DNA of 41,160 nucleotides from an uncultured Bacteroides sp. Its GTDB lineage: Bacteria > Bacteroidota > Bacteroidia > Bacteroidales > Bacteroidaceae. The stretch is taken from contig CAUEFX010000038.1 of NCBI GenBank assembly GCA_958477465.1, positions 1 to 41,160 on the forward strand, read 5' to 3'. Positions 7,264 through 17,043 of this stretch are shown piece by piece. The first letter of the stretch is position 1. Each line of letters opens with the position of its first letter. The notes beneath the pieces were generated by a model, which saw nothing but the letters and a program-made list of their open reading frames with translations, was not told the origin of the DNA and made no database searches. A program made the position numbers and the translations under genes.

Positions 7264-9252
7264 ATGAAAATAACTCTCAGCAACACTCTGCCTGCCTATC
7301 CGGCTTTTGTGGAAGGTATACGGCGAGCGCCGGACCGTGGCTATACTCTTACCCCGGCACAGACGGTCACGGCTTTGAAGAACGCCTTACGCTACATCCC
7401 TACCGAACTTCATGAGCAACTTATTCCGGAATTCATGGAAGAACTTCGTACTCGTGGAAGAATTTACGGTTATCGTTTCCGTCCTGCAGGTGATTTGAAG
7501 GCCAAGCCTGTCGATGAATACCGGGGAAAGTGCTTGGAGGGGAAAGCTTTTCAGGTGATGATCGATAACAACCTCTGTTTCGACATCGCTCTTTATCCCT
7601 ACGAACTTGTTACTTATGGTGAAACCGGGCAAGTATGCCAGAATTGGATGCAGTATCGTCTGATAAAGCAGTACCTTGAAGAACTGACACAGGAACAAAC
7701 TTTAGTAATCGAGTCCGGACATCCATTGGGATTATTCCGTTCGCGCCCCGATGCTCCGCGGGTGATTATAACCAATGCCATGATGGTGGGGCAGTTTGAT
7801 AATCAGCGTGACTGGCACATCGCCATGCAGATGGGCGTAGCCAATTATGGACAGATGACGGCCGGCGGTTGGATGTATATCGGTCCGCAAGGCATTGTAC
7901 ACGGTACTTTCAATACTTTGTTGAATGCCGGACGGATGAAGCTCGGTATTCCTCAAGATAAAGATTTGCGCGGACACCTGTTTGTCTCTTCCGGTCTGGG
8001 AGGAATGAGCGGTGCACAACCCAAAGCGGCGGAAATAGCCGGAGCCGCCTGCATCATTGCCGAAGTAGATGCTTCGCGTATCGAAACCCGTTACAAACAG
8101 GGATGGGTAGGGCATGTTACCGATTGCATCATCGAAGCATTCCGTATTGTATCTGAAGCAATGGAGCGTCGGAAGCCTTGTTCGGTTGCCTATCATGGTA
8201 ACGTGGTTGATCTGCTGGAATATGCGGAGAAAGAAAATATACCGATCGAGTTGCTTTCCGATCAAACCTCCTGTCATGCTGTTTACGAGGGTGGGTATTG
8301 TCCTGCCGGACTGACTTTTGAGGAGCGTACTCGGATGTTGCATGAATCTCCCGAAAGATTTCGCCTGTTGGTGAACCAAGCATTGCGCCGCCATTTTGAA
8401 GTGATAAAGAAACTCGTGGCGCGCGGCACCTATTTCTTCGATTACGGAAATTCTTTTATGAAAGCCATTTATGATGCCGGTGTCCGGGAGATTTCCCGGA
8501 ACGGTACGGATGAAAAGGACGGCTTCATCTGGCCCAGCTATGTGGAAGATATAATGGGGCCGGAACTGTTTGATTACGGATATGGTCCTTTTCGTTGGGT
8601 CTGCTTGAGCGGTAAGCACGAAGACCTGATAAAGACCGATCATGCTGCGATGGAATGTATCGACGTGAATCGCCGTGGACAAGACTTGGATAATTACAAC
8701 TGGATACGTGATGCCGAGAAGAACCGTCTGGTGGTGGGCACCCAAGCCCGTATTCTGTATCAGGATGCAGCAGGACGGCAGAAAATAGCCCTTCGCTTCA
8801 ATGAAATGGTGCGGCGTGGTGAAGTCGGTCCTATCATGTTGGGGCGCGATCATCACGATGTCAGCGGTACAGATTCTCCTTTCCGTGAAACCTCCAACAT
8901 CAAAGACGGCAGTAATGTAATGGCCGATATGGCGGTACAGTGTTTTGCCGGTAACTGTGCACGGGGCATGAGCCTTGTCGCCTTGCACAATGGGGGAGGA
9001 GTAGGCATTGGAAAAGCCATAAACGGCGGATTCGGTATGGTGTGCGACGGCAGCGAGCGTGTCGATGAGATTCTGCGTTCGGCCATGCTTTGGGACGTGA
9101 TGGGAGGTGTGGCACGCCGTTCATGGGCCCGTAACGGGCATGCCATGGAGACGTGCGAAACTTTCAACGCGACTCATGGTGATTGTTATCACATAACCAT
9201 GCCCTATGTAGCAGATGAAGAACTTATTAATAAATTAATCACCCAACTATGA
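7264..9252 (+). CDS. hutU: Urocanate hydratase (urocanase)
   Basis: The 662-residue cytoplasmic enzyme converts urocanate to 4-imidazolone-5-propionate, the second step of histidine degradation, using tightly bound NAD+ as an electrophile. Visible family features include SGHPLGLFRSRPDAPRVIIT, the glycine-rich GLGGMSGAQPKAAEIAGA region around residues 242-260, and FAGNCARGMSLVALHNGGGVG near residue 560-580. It is longer than the 550-residue proteobacterial HutU; the long form is usual for Bacteroidota and Firmicutes. It is the first gene of a five-gene operon and overlaps ftcD by 4 nt (ATGA), which suggests translational coupling. Confidence 0.95.
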   Translation: MKITLSNTLPAYPAFVEGIRRAPDRGYTLTPAQTVTALKNALRYIPTELHEQLIPEFMEELRTRGRIYGYRFRPAGDLKAKPVDEYRGKCLEGKAFQVMIDNNLCFDIALYPYELVTYGETGQVCQNWMQYRLIKQYLEELTQEQTLVIESGHPLGLFRSRPDAPRVIITNAMMVGQFDNQRDWHIAMQMGVANYGQMTAGGWMYIGPQGIVHGTFNTLLNAGRMKLGIPQDKDLRGHLFVSSGLGGMSGAQPKAAEIAGAACIIAEVDASRIETRYKQGWVGHVTDCIIEAFRIVSEAMERRKPCSVAYHGNVVDLLEYAEKENIPIELLSDQTSCHAVYEGGYCPAGLTFEERTRMLHESPERFRLLVNQALRRHFEVIKKLVARGTYFFDYGNSFMKAIYDAGVREISRNGTDEKDGFIWPSYVEDIMGPELFDYGYGPFRWVCLSGKHEDLIKTDHAAMECIDVNRRGQDLDNYNWIRDAEKNRLVVGTQARILYQDAAGRQKIALRFNEMVRRGEVGPIMLGRDHHDVSGTDSPFRETSNIKDGSNVMADMAVQCFAGNCARGMSLVALHNGGGVGIGKAINGGFGMVCDGSERVDEILRSAMLWDVMGGVARRSWARNGHAMETCETFNATHGDCYHITMPYVADEELINKLITQL

Positions 9253-10154
9253 ACTGGAATAAAATCATTGAGTGCGTCCCTAACTTCAGCGAGGGACGTG
9301 ACCTGGAGAAAATAGATAAAATAATATCTCCGTTCCGTGCCCGTGCCGGTGTGAAACTGCTTGATTACAGTAATGATGAAGATCACAACCGGTTGGTGGT
9401 AACCCTTGTCGGCGAGCCGGCTGCACTGCGTGATGTTGTAATCGAAGCCATCGGAATAGCCATTGAACTTATCGACCTGAACCACCATGCCGGGCAGCAT
9501 CCACGTATGGGGGCCGTTGATGTCGTTCCTTTTATTCCGATAAAGAATACTACCATGGAGGAAGCCATCGCCCTTTCCAAAGAAGTGGGTGCAAAAGTGG
9601 CGGAGCTCTATCAGCTCCCCGTATTTCTTTATGAAAAGTCGGCTTCCGCCCCTCATCGGGAGAATTTGGCTGCTGTGCGTAAGGGAGAATTTGAAGGTAT
9701 GGCCGAAAAGATCAAGCTCCCCGAATGGACTCCTGATTTCGGTCCTGCCGAACGGCATCCGACCGCCGGAACCGTTGCCATCGGCGCCCGCATGCCGTTG
9801 GTGGCTTATAATATCAATCTCAGCACACCCGATTTGGAGATCGCCCACGGCATTGCCAAGAAAATCCGTTTTATCGGTGGCGGTCTGCGTTACTGCAAGG
9901 CCATGGGCGTTGAATTGAAGGATCGCGGGATAACGCAGGTTTCCATCAATATGACCGATTATACGAAAACCGCCCTCTATCGTGCCTTTGAATTGGTACG
10001 TATTGAAGCCCGCCGGTATGGTGTAAGCATTGTGGGCAGCGAGATTATCGGCCTTGTTCCGATGGAAGCATTGATAGATACGGCTTCCTACTACCTCGGT
10101 TTAGAGAATTTCTCGATGCGGCAAGTGCTTGAAGCACGGATTATGGAGGAGTAA
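9249..10154 (+). CDS. ftcD: Glutamate formimidoyltransferase
   Basis: The 301-residue protein corresponds to the N-terminal formiminotransferase half of mammalian FTCD. It transfers the formimino group of N-formimino-L-glutamate to tetrahydrofolate, giving glutamate and 5-formimino-THF. The start IIECVPNFSEGRD is the family signature; the conserved HNRLVVTLVG and GQHPRMGAVDVVPFIP segments follow near residues 46-55 and 82-97. The cyclodeaminase half is encoded separately two genes downstream. The start overlaps the hutU stop by 4 nt. Confidence 0.95.
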   Translation: MNWNKIIECVPNFSEGRDLEKIDKIISPFRARAGVKLLDYSNDEDHNRLVVTLVGEPAALRDVVIEAIGIAIELIDLNHHAGQHPRMGAVDVVPFIPIKNTTMEEAIALSKEVGAKVAELYQLPVFLYEKSASAPHRENLAAVRKGEFEGMAEKIKLPEWTPDFGPAERHPTAGTVAIGARMPLVAYNINLSTPDLEIAHGIAKKIRFIGGGLRYCKAMGVELKDRGITQVSINMTDYTKTALYRAFELVRIEARRYGVSIVGSEIIGLVPMEALIDTASYYLGLENFSMRQVLEARIMEE

Positions 10155-10189
10155 GAATAGCTAAATTGGTGTTCTGATAATCATGAACT

Positions 10190-11446
10190 ATGATGAGTGA
10201 AAACCTGATAATATTTAATGCAAAGATTGTGACTCCTTTGGGATTTTCGGCTCGAAAGGGGAGGGAAATGTCTCGGTTGCATGTCATTGAAAACGGAACG
10301 GTGGAAGTGACCAATGGCATTATCACTTATGCCGGTGAAAATCGCGGTGAAGAGCGCGACGGCTTTTATCACCGTTATTGGCACTATAATGCCCGTGGAA
10401 AATGCCTGTTACCCGGTTTTGTAGATTCGCATACCCATTTTGTTTTTGGCGGCGAACGTGCCGAGGAGTTCTCTTGGCGGCTGAAAGGTGAAAGCTACAT
10501 GTCTATTATGCAACGGGGAGGAGGAATTGCCAGCACGGTGAAAGCGACCCGTGAACTGAACTTTATAAAGATGCGTACCAAAGCGGAAAACTTTCTGAAA
10601 AAGATGAGTGCGATGGGCGTTACCACGGTTGAGGGCAAAAGTGGCTACGGGCTCGACCGTGAGACCGAACTGTTGCAGTTGAAAGTCATGCGTAGTCTGG
10701 ATAAGGATGAACACAAACGGGTAGATATCGTTTCCACTTTCTTGGGTGCACATGCCTTGCCGTCGGAGTATGCGGGGGAAAGTGATGCGTATATCGATTT
10801 TCTTATCGGCAAAATGCTTCCACTGGTCCGTGAGAATGAACTGGCGGAATGTTGCGATGTATTCTGCGAACAAGGTGTATTCTCCATCGAACAATCCCGG
10901 CGTCTGCTTGCTGCAGCCAAAGAGCAAGGCTTTTTATTGAAACTCCATGCCGACGAAATCGTTTCTCTGGGTGGTGCCGAGTTGGCAGCTGAACTGAAAG
11001 CCTTGTCCGCCGATCATTTATTGCATGCTTCCGATGCCGGTATCCGTGCCATGGCTGATGCCGGAGTAGTGGCTACCTTACTTCCTCTGACAGCATTTGC
11101 CCTGAAAGAGCCCTATGCCCGTGGGCGTGATATGATAGATGCAGGCTGTGCCGTAGCTTTGGCAACCGATCTTAATCCCGGCAGCTGTTTCTCCGGTTCT
11201 ATTCCTCTTACCTTTGCTTTGGCCTGCATTTATATGGGCTTTACCATCGAAGAAGCCATCACGGCACTTACCCTGAATGGGGCTGCTGCATTGAATCGCG
11301 CAGACCGGATCGGCAGTATCGAGGTCGGTAAGCAAGGCGATTTTGTAGTACTCGACTCAACCGATTATAATATTCTACCTTATTATATAGGTATGAATTG
11401 TGTGAATACCACGATAAAGAGCGGAGTTCTTTATCCCGTCGTTTAA
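10190..11446 (+). CDS. hutI: Imidazolonepropionase
   Basis: This 418-residue amidohydrolase opens the imidazolone ring to give N-formimino-L-glutamate, step three of the pathway. Metal ligands are visible: DSHTHFVFGG (His81 and His83), a third histidine in LKLHADE, and the aspartate of ATDLNPGS. The EGKSGYGL segment after residue 140 is typical of HutI. Two adjacent ATG codons (10190 and 10193) could serve as the start. The gene lies 35 nt after ftcD and 18 nt before the cyclodeaminase gene. Confidence 0.95.
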   Translation: MMSENLIIFNAKIVTPLGFSARKGREMSRLHVIENGTVEVTNGIITYAGENRGEERDGFYHRYWHYNARGKCLLPGFVDSHTHFVFGGERAEEFSWRLKGESYMSIMQRGGGIASTVKATRELNFIKMRTKAENFLKKMSAMGVTTVEGKSGYGLDRETELLQLKVMRSLDKDEHKRVDIVSTFLGAHALPSEYAGESDAYIDFLIGKMLPLVRENELAECCDVFCEQGVFSIEQSRRLLAAAKEQGFLLKLHADEIVSLGGAELAAELKALSADHLLHASDAGIRAMADAGVVATLLPLTAFALKEPYARGRDMIDAGCAVALATDLNPGSCFSGSIPLTFALACIYMGFTIEEAITALTLNGAAALNRADRIGSIEVGKQGDFVVLDSTDYNILPYYIGMNCVNTTIKSGVLYPVV

Positions 11447-11464
11447 TGATAAAAAAAGATAATT

Positions 11465-12094
11465 ATGTTAGTAGATTCAACCGTCAAAGACTTTCTGGCT
11501 CAGGTAGCCGGAAGTGATCCGGTTCCCGGTGGTGGCAGTATTGCCGCTCTTAATGGTGCCGTAGCGGCCGCATTGGCAGCTATGGTTGCAGGGCTGACTA
11601 TCGGTAAAAAGGGGTATGAAGCGAATGAAGAACGGATGCAGCATATCCGGGCACTTGCCATCCGGCAGAAGGAGGAGTTCCTGACTGATGTCGATCGCGA
11701 TTCCGAGGCTTATAATAAAGTGTTCGATTGTTTTCGGATGCCTAAATCTACGGAGCCCGAGAAGAGTGCACGCAGTGCTGCCATTCAGGAAGCGACTCGG
11801 TTTGCTGCTCTCGTGCCTATGCAGGTGGCGCGCAATGCTTATGAACTGATGACTGTCATTGCCGATGTGGCCAGATTGGGTAACCGCAACGCGGTGACAG
11901 ATGCTTGTGTCGCTATGATGTCCGCCCGTTCCGCCGTATTGGGGGCTTTGATGAATGTCCGCATAAATCTTGGAACATTGAAGGACAAAACATTCGTGGC
12001 AGAACTCCAACTTGAAGCCGATGAACTGGAGCGTAAGGCCTGTGAAAAAGAGAAAGAATTACTGGATGTGGTCAATCAGGATTTAAGAGTATGA
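11465..12094 (+). CDS. fchA: Formimidoyltetrahydrofolate cyclodeaminase
   Basis: The 209-residue, mostly helical protein matches the C-terminal cyclodeaminase half of FTCD. The N-terminal signature DPVPGGGSIAALNGAVAAAL (near residues 18-37) is the folate-binding loop and first helix. The reaction releases ammonia from 5-formimino-THF to give 5,10-methenyl-THF, completing recovery of the one-carbon unit. Encoding it apart from the transferase is the common arrangement in Bacteroidota and clostridia. Its stop overlaps the hutH start by 4 nt (ATGA). Confidence 0.92.
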   Translation: MLVDSTVKDFLAQVAGSDPVPGGGSIAALNGAVAAALAAMVAGLTIGKKGYEANEERMQHIRALAIRQKEEFLTDVDRDSEAYNKVFDCFRMPKSTEPEKSARSAAIQEATRFAALVPMQVARNAYELMTVIADVARLGNRNAVTDACVAMMSARSAVLGALMNVRINLGTLKDKTFVAELQLEADELERKACEKEKELLDVVNQDLRV

Positions 12095-13587
12095 ACAACG
12101 TTTATTACGTAGGTTCCGGTGAACTTACTTTCGATATTATCGAACGCATTATCAATGAAAATCTGAAGTTGGAGCTTGCTCCCGAAGCCAAACTGCGTAT
12201 TCAGAAATGCCGCGATTATCTGAATCAGAAGATCGCTACCTCCAACACCCCTCTTTACGGTATAACTACCGGTTTCGGTTCGTTGTGCAATAAAAATATC
12301 TCCCCCGATGAGCTGGGCACTCTTCAGGAGAACCTTATAAAGAGTCATGCCTGCAGTGTAGGCGAAGAAATTCGTCCGGTGATCATCAAATTGATGATGC
12401 TTTTCAAGGCGCATGCCCTTTCATTGGGGCATAGTGGCGTGCAGGTAATCACCGTGCAGCGCATTCTGGATTTCTTTAACAATGATGTGATGCCCATCGT
12501 TTACGACCGCGGATCATTGGGGGCCTCCGGTGACCTGGCGCCATTGGCCAATCTCTTTCTGCCACTGATCGGGGTAGGCGATGTCTATTATAAAGGTAAG
12601 AAACGCGAAGCTATCAGCGTGCTCGATGAATTTGGTTGGGAACCGGTGAAACTGATGAGTAAGGAGGGGCTTGCTTTGCTCAATGGCACCCAGTTTATGA
12701 GTGCCAACGGTGTGTTTGCCATTCTTAAGGCTTTCCGTCTTTCTAAAAAAGCCGATCTCATAGCCGCCCTTTCTCTTGAGGCATTTGACGGTCGGATAGA
12801 ACCTTTCATGGACTGTATTCAGCAGATTCGCCCGCATAAGGGACAGATAGAGACCGGTGAGGCTTTTCGTACCCTTCTTGAAGGCAGCGAGCTCATCGCC
12901 AGACCCAAGGCACATGTACAAGACCCCTATTCATTCCGTTGCATTCCGCAGGTGCATGGTGCCACCAAAGATGCCATCCGCTATGTGGCTTCCGTGTTGC
13001 TGATCGAAATTAACTCCGTAACGGATAATCCCACCATTTTCCCCGATGACGACCGTATCATCTCCGGTGGAAACTTTCACGGACAGCCTCTTGCCATCTC
13101 TTATGATTTTCTTGCCATTGCCCTTGCTGAGCTTGGGAATATATCCGAACGCCGGATAGCACAGCTTATTATGGGGCTTCGCGGGTTGCCGGAATTTCTG
13201 GTAGCCAATCCCGGGCTCAATTCCGGTTTTATGATTCCTCAGTATGCAGCAGCCTCAATGGTCAGCCAGAACAAAATGTACTGCTATGCTGCATCCAGTG
13301 ATTCCATCGTTTCCTCCAACGGGCAAGAAGATCATGTCAGCATGGGGGCCAATGCTGCCACAAAGTTATACAAGGTGATGGACAATTTGGAGCATATCCT
13401 TGCCATCGAGCTGATGAATGCCGCTCAAGGCATTGAATTCCGTCGTCCGGAGAAAACCTCTCCGAAACTGGAGCGTTTCCTTGCCGAGTATCGTAAGGAG
13501 GTTCCTTTTGTTAAAGACGATATTGTAATGTACAAAGAGATCCACAAAACAGTGGCTTTCCTTAATCGTACGAAGTTCGATTATTGA
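12091..13587 (+). CDS. hutH: Histidine ammonia-lyase
   Basis: The 498-residue enzyme removes ammonia from L-histidine to give urocanate, the first step of the pathway. The Ala-Ser-Gly triad (residues 145-147 in GSLGASGDLAPLA) that cyclises to the MIO electrophile is intact. The conserved Tyr in PLYGITTGFGSL and the SVTDNPTIF region are also present. Length is normal. The gene for the first step comes last in the operon. No hutC or other dedicated regulator lies nearby; the gene after the operon encodes a TetR protein more likely tied to the efflux pump that follows it. Confidence 0.96.
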   Translation: MNNVYYVGSGELTFDIIERIINENLKLELAPEAKLRIQKCRDYLNQKIATSNTPLYGITTGFGSLCNKNISPDELGTLQENLIKSHACSVGEEIRPVIIKLMMLFKAHALSLGHSGVQVITVQRILDFFNNDVMPIVYDRGSLGASGDLAPLANLFLPLIGVGDVYYKGKKREAISVLDEFGWEPVKLMSKEGLALLNGTQFMSANGVFAILKAFRLSKKADLIAALSLEAFDGRIEPFMDCIQQIRPHKGQIETGEAFRTLLEGSELIARPKAHVQDPYSFRCIPQVHGATKDAIRYVASVLLIEINSVTDNPTIFPDDDRIISGGNFHGQPLAISYDFLAIALAELGNISERRIAQLIMGLRGLPEFLVANPGLNSGFMIPQYAAASMVSQNKMYCYAASSDSIVSSNGQEDHVSMGANAATKLYKVMDNLEHILAIELMNAAQGIEFRRPEKTSPKLERFLAEYRKEVPFVKDDIVMYKEIHKTVAFLNRTKFDY

Positions 13588-13635
13588 AAACATTTTTCCT
13601 TTTTGCCTGCCAACAACATGCCATGCAAGGGATGC

Positions 13636-13680
13636 AACAGCGGATATATACCGGTGATTTATCGGAATATATCCGCTGTT
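13636..13680 (+). terminator. Strong hairpin after the hut operon
   Basis: AACAGCGGATATAT (13636-13649) and ATATATCCGCTGTT (13667-13680) form a perfect 14-bp inverted repeat, with a further CCG/CGG pairing inside the loop. Only a short T stretch follows, so it may act as a terminator or 3' stabiliser of the hut mRNA. A protein-binding palindrome is possible. The rest of the 293-nt gap holds the promoter of the next gene and no ORF. Confidence 0.5.
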
Positions 13681-13833
13681 TGTCGGTTATTCCCCTTATG
13701 CCAGTGGGAAGACTATTCCTATGTATAGTCTTTTCTCTATTTTTGCAACAAGTTGAGCGTTAACACTTCTTTTCAGATTGCTTATTAACTTATAATAATT
13801 ATCAAATGTTGAGGGATTTGTGTGGAAACTAAA

Positions 13834-13863
13834 TTTGTAATTAGAGTTTTCTACCTATCTTTG
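13834..13863 (+). promoter_or_regulatory. Candidate promoter of the TetR-efflux operon
   Basis: TTTG at 13834-13837 and TATCTTTG at 13856-13863 are separated by 18 nt, a close match to the Bacteroides -33/-7 promoter. The first possible start codon is at 13881, with further ATGs at 13902 and 13905. Confidence 0.55.
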
Positions 13864-13880
13864 CCCCGCTTATATGATTT

Positions 13881-14585
13881 ATGAAATGTATAAAGAAACG
13901 TATGATGAGTGATAACGCAAAAGAAACTTCCAGTAGGGCAGAATTGAGGGATAGAATTATTGTGAGGGCAACCGAAGCATTCACTGCACATGGTATTAAA
14001 AGCATAACGATGGATGATATTGCCACTTCATTAGGTATATCGAAACGTACGCTTTATGAAGTTTTTAAGGATAAAGAGACTCTGTTGAGAGAGGTTCTTT
14101 TGAAAAACCAAGCTGATAAGAATGAGTTTTTTGAAAATCTTCTTGCTGAATCGGACAATGTATTGGAGGTTATTCTGGTATGTTTTCAAAAAAGTATCGA
14201 GATGTTTCACAATACCAACAAACGTTTTTTTGAAGATCTGAAGAAATACCCCAGTATATATAATATGATGAAGAACAGTCGCGAAAGAGAGTCGGAAAGT
14301 ACGGTTGCTTTTTTCAAGTCCGGAGTAGAGCAGGGAATTTTCCGTGACGATGTCAATTTTTCGATTATCAACTTGTTGGTTCGTGAGCAGTTTGATTTGT
14401 TACTGAATACGAACATTTGCAGTGAATATCCTTTTCTGGAAGTTTATGAGTCGATAATGTTTACTTTTATCAGAGGAATTGCTACGGAAAAAGGAGCCAA
14501 AGTATTGGAAACATTTATACAGGAATACCGGAAAAACAGAATAGAGCGTGCAGAAAGTAACCCTTTCGGATTGATAAACAACTAA
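13881..14585 (+). CDS. TetR/AcrR-family transcriptional regulator
   Basis: The N-terminal region (about residues 20-65) is a TetR helix-turn-helix: IIVRATEAFTAHGIKSITMDDIATSLGISKRTLYEVF, split here as the family helix 1 and the recognition helix GISKRTLYEVFKDKE. The C-terminal ligand-binding domain is divergent, as usual. It lies 26 nt before the TolC-type gene and probably represses its own operon in the absence of a pump substrate. The ATG at 13881 would leave a very short leader from the predicted promoter; the starts at 13902 or 13905 (MMSDNAKE) are equally plausible. Confidence 0.9.
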   Translation: MKCIKKRMMSDNAKETSSRAELRDRIIVRATEAFTAHGIKSITMDDIATSLGISKRTLYEVFKDKETLLREVLLKNQADKNEFFENLLAESDNVLEVILVCFQKSIEMFHNTNKRFFEDLKKYPSIYNMMKNSRERESESTVAFFKSGVEQGIFRDDVNFSIINLLVREQFDLLLNTNICSEYPFLEVYESIMFTFIRGIATEKGAKVLETFIQEYRKNRIERAESNPFGLINN

Positions 14586-14611
14586 AATGTAAAAAGTAGA
14601 AAATTGATTTT

Positions 14612-15967
14612 ATGAACAGAATGAGAAAACTATTGGGCAAGAAGATGCTTTTGACTGTAATACTGGCTGCCTTTACCGGTAGCTTGGTGCAGGCACAGGA
14701 GGTGAGAGATACCTTGACCTTGACTTTGGATAAAGCATTGGAGATTGCACTGAGCAAGAATCCTACGATGAGGGTGGCCGACCAGGAGATCCAGCTGAAG
14801 AAAGAAGCAAAGAAGGAAGCTTATGGAGGGTTGTTTCCGGAAGTGGCATTGTCTGGAAACTATTCGCGTACCTTGAAAAAACAGACCATGGCAATGGATT
14901 TCGGAGGTGAGACGCAAACCATCCAGGTCGGTTCGGATAACTCTTACAGCGGAGGATTGACGGTGAATCTGCCGATTTTTGCCCCTGCTCTTTATAAGAG
15001 TATAAATCTGACCAAAGCGGATGTGGACCTGGCTGTGGAGAAGGCCCGTTCTTCCAAATTGGATCTGATAAATCAAGTGACAAAAGCATATTATCAATTG
15101 CTGCTGGCACAGGATAGCTATGAGGTAATGTTGCAAAGCTACAATCAGGCAGAGATTAATTTTGAGGTAGTGAGTGCCAAATATGCACAGGGCACAGTGA
15201 GCGAATACGATAAGATTCGTGCAGATGTGCAGGTACGCAGCCTGAAGCCGGGAGTTGTTTCTGCCCGTAACGGTATCAACCTGGCCCGGCTGCAATTGCA
15301 GGTACTGATGGGGATGGATACAGATATTCCCGTGGCAGTTGAAGGCAATTTGAAAGACTATGAAATGGATATGTTCCGCCGTCAGTTAAGTGCCGATCCG
15401 TTGAATCTGCAGAACAATAGCAGCTTGAAACAGATGGATATGAACGGTGTCTTGCTGGAAAAGAACCTGTCACTGTTGCGCACAAACTTTATGCCTACAT
15501 TGTCGGCATCGTTCAATTATATGTACACTTCATTGAACAATGATTTTAAAATGTCACATTATAAGTGGTTCCCTTATTCAACGGTCGGACTGAGTCTGAG
15601 CATTCCTTTGTTTAAAGCAAGTAACTTTACGAAGGTGAAACAGACAAAGATCCAGATACAGCAATTGGCCGAAAACCGTGTGAATACGGAGCGCCAACTG
15701 ACGATGCAGGCCACCAGTTATCTCGATAATATGGCAGCGAGCACCGAGCAGGTAGTCAGCAATAAGGAAAATATTGTTCAGGCTGAAAAAGGACGTCTGA
15801 TAGCACAGAAACGTTACGAAGTAGGTAAGGGGACTATCCTTGAATTGAACGATTCGGAAGTTGCTTTGACTCAGGCACAACTTACTTACAACCAGTCTAT
15901 TTATGATTATCTGGTAGCTAAGGCAGACCTTGACCAGGTATTAGGAAGAGAAGAGACAGCAGAATAA
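14612..15967 (+). CDS. TolC-family outer-membrane efflux channel
   Basis: The 451-residue protein has a signal peptide (KKMLLTVILAAFTGSLVQAQ) followed by the two-fold repeated outer membrane factor architecture: long helices with heptad-like spacing (TLTLDKALEIALSKNPTMRV at the first repeat and ELNDSEVALTQAQLTYNQS at the end of the second). It would form the trimeric exit duct of the efflux pump encoded by the next two genes. It stands first among the structural genes, 26 nt after the regulator and 30 nt before the adaptor gene. Starts at 14612 or 14621 are both possible. Confidence 0.92.
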   Translation: MNRMRKLLGKKMLLTVILAAFTGSLVQAQEVRDTLTLTLDKALEIALSKNPTMRVADQEIQLKKEAKKEAYGGLFPEVALSGNYSRTLKKQTMAMDFGGETQTIQVGSDNSYSGGLTVNLPIFAPALYKSINLTKADVDLAVEKARSSKLDLINQVTKAYYQLLLAQDSYEVMLQSYNQAEINFEVVSAKYAQGTVSEYDKIRADVQVRSLKPGVVSARNGINLARLQLQVLMGMDTDIPVAVEGNLKDYEMDMFRRQLSADPLNLQNNSSLKQMDMNGVLLEKNLSLLRTNFMPTLSASFNYMYTSLNNDFKMSHYKWFPYSTVGLSLSIPLFKASNFTKVKQTKIQIQQLAENRVNTERQLTMQATSYLDNMAASTEQVVSNKENIVQAEKGRLIAQKRYEVGKGTILELNDSEVALTQAQLTYNQSIYDYLVAKADLDQVLGREETAE

Positions 15968-15997
15968 ATCAGAAAAATAAAATAACATAGAAAAGAT

Positions 15998-17014
15998 ATG
16001 AAAAAGAGTATCCAATTAGTAGCCCTGTTCGCCCTCACACTGTTGGGCTCATGTGCCGGAGGCAATGAGCAGAAGGCTGCTGAAAAAGCAGAAGAGAAAC
16101 CAAGAGTGAAATTGGCAGATGTTACGGCACGCCCTGTAGACCAAATACAAGAGTACACGGCAACTGTAGAACCTGAAGTCAAAAACAATATAGCACCATC
16201 GTCTCCTGTAAGAATCGACCGGATTTTAGTTGAAGTTGGCGACCGCGTTTCCAAAGGGCAGAGATTAGTGTTGATGGATGCCGCCAATCTGCAGCAGATG
16301 AAATTGCAGCTTGAAAACAAACGTCTCGAATTTAACCGTGCCGATGAACTGTATAAAGTGGGCGGTACCTCCAAATCAGAATGGGACGCCTTGAAAATGG
16401 CTCTTGAAGTACAGGAAACTGCTTATAAAAACTTGATGGAGAACACCACATTGGTCAGCCCCATTAATGGCGTGATTACTGCGCGCAATTATGACAACGG
16501 CGATATGTACAGCGGTGGAAATCCGGTGTTGGTAGTAGAGCAGATTACTCCCGTGAAACTGATGATCAATGTCTCTGAAACTTATTTTGCAAAGGTAAAA
16601 AAGGGAACTCCCGTTTCTGTAAAACTCGATGTGTATGGGGATGAAGAGTTTACCGGAAAAATCAGCTTGGTTTATCCGACGGTAGATGCGGCTACCCGTA
16701 CTTTCCCGGTAGAGATTAAGTTGGAGAATAAAGACCAACGTGTGCGTCCGGGAATGTTTGCCCGTGCCATTCTCAATTTCGGAACCCAGGAAAATGTGGT
16801 GGTTCCCGATTTGGCAGTCGTAAAACAGGCCGGTTCCGGCGACCGTTACGTATTTGTATACAAAGATGGAAAGGTCTCCTACAACAAAGTAGAGTTGGGA
16901 CGTCGTTTGGGTACGGAATATGAGTTGAAGTCCGGTGTGCCCAACAACTCTCAGGTGGTGATTGCCGGCCAGACACGCCTGATAAACGGTGCTGAAGTAG
17001 AGGTAGAAAAGTAA
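15998..17014 (+). CDS. RND efflux periplasmic adaptor (membrane fusion protein), lipoprotein
   Basis: The 338-residue protein has a lipoprotein signal with the modified cysteine at residue 19 (TLLGSCAGG). The order of domains is usual for HlyD/AcrA adaptors: the beta-barrel and lipoyl halves (IDRILVEVGDRVSKGQRLV near residues 69-87), a short alpha-hairpin of about 60 residues, the second lipoyl half (TTLVSPINGVITARNYDNGD), then the membrane-proximal domain. It links the TolC-type channel to the permease encoded 30 nt downstream. Confidence 0.93.
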   Translation: MKKSIQLVALFALTLLGSCAGGNEQKAAEKAEEKPRVKLADVTARPVDQIQEYTATVEPEVKNNIAPSSPVRIDRILVEVGDRVSKGQRLVLMDAANLQQMKLQLENKRLEFNRADELYKVGGTSKSEWDALKMALEVQETAYKNLMENTTLVSPINGVITARNYDNGDMYSGGNPVLVVEQITPVKLMINVSETYFAKVKKGTPVSVKLDVYGDEEFTGKISLVYPTVDAATRTFPVEIKLENKDQRVRPGMFARAILNFGTQENVVVPDLAVVKQAGSGDRYVFVYKDGKVSYNKVELGRRLGTEYELKSGVPNNSQVVIAGQTRLINGAEVEVEK

Positions 17015-17043
17015 GTATTAACGATTAGTGATTCTAAAATAAC

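Noticed and set aside
7732..8988. A 418-codon open frame on the minus strand inside hutU
   Set aside because: It lies fully antisense to a certain hutU gene, has no recognisable domain or signal, and is rich in His, Arg and Thr as expected from reading the complement of a GC-rich gene.
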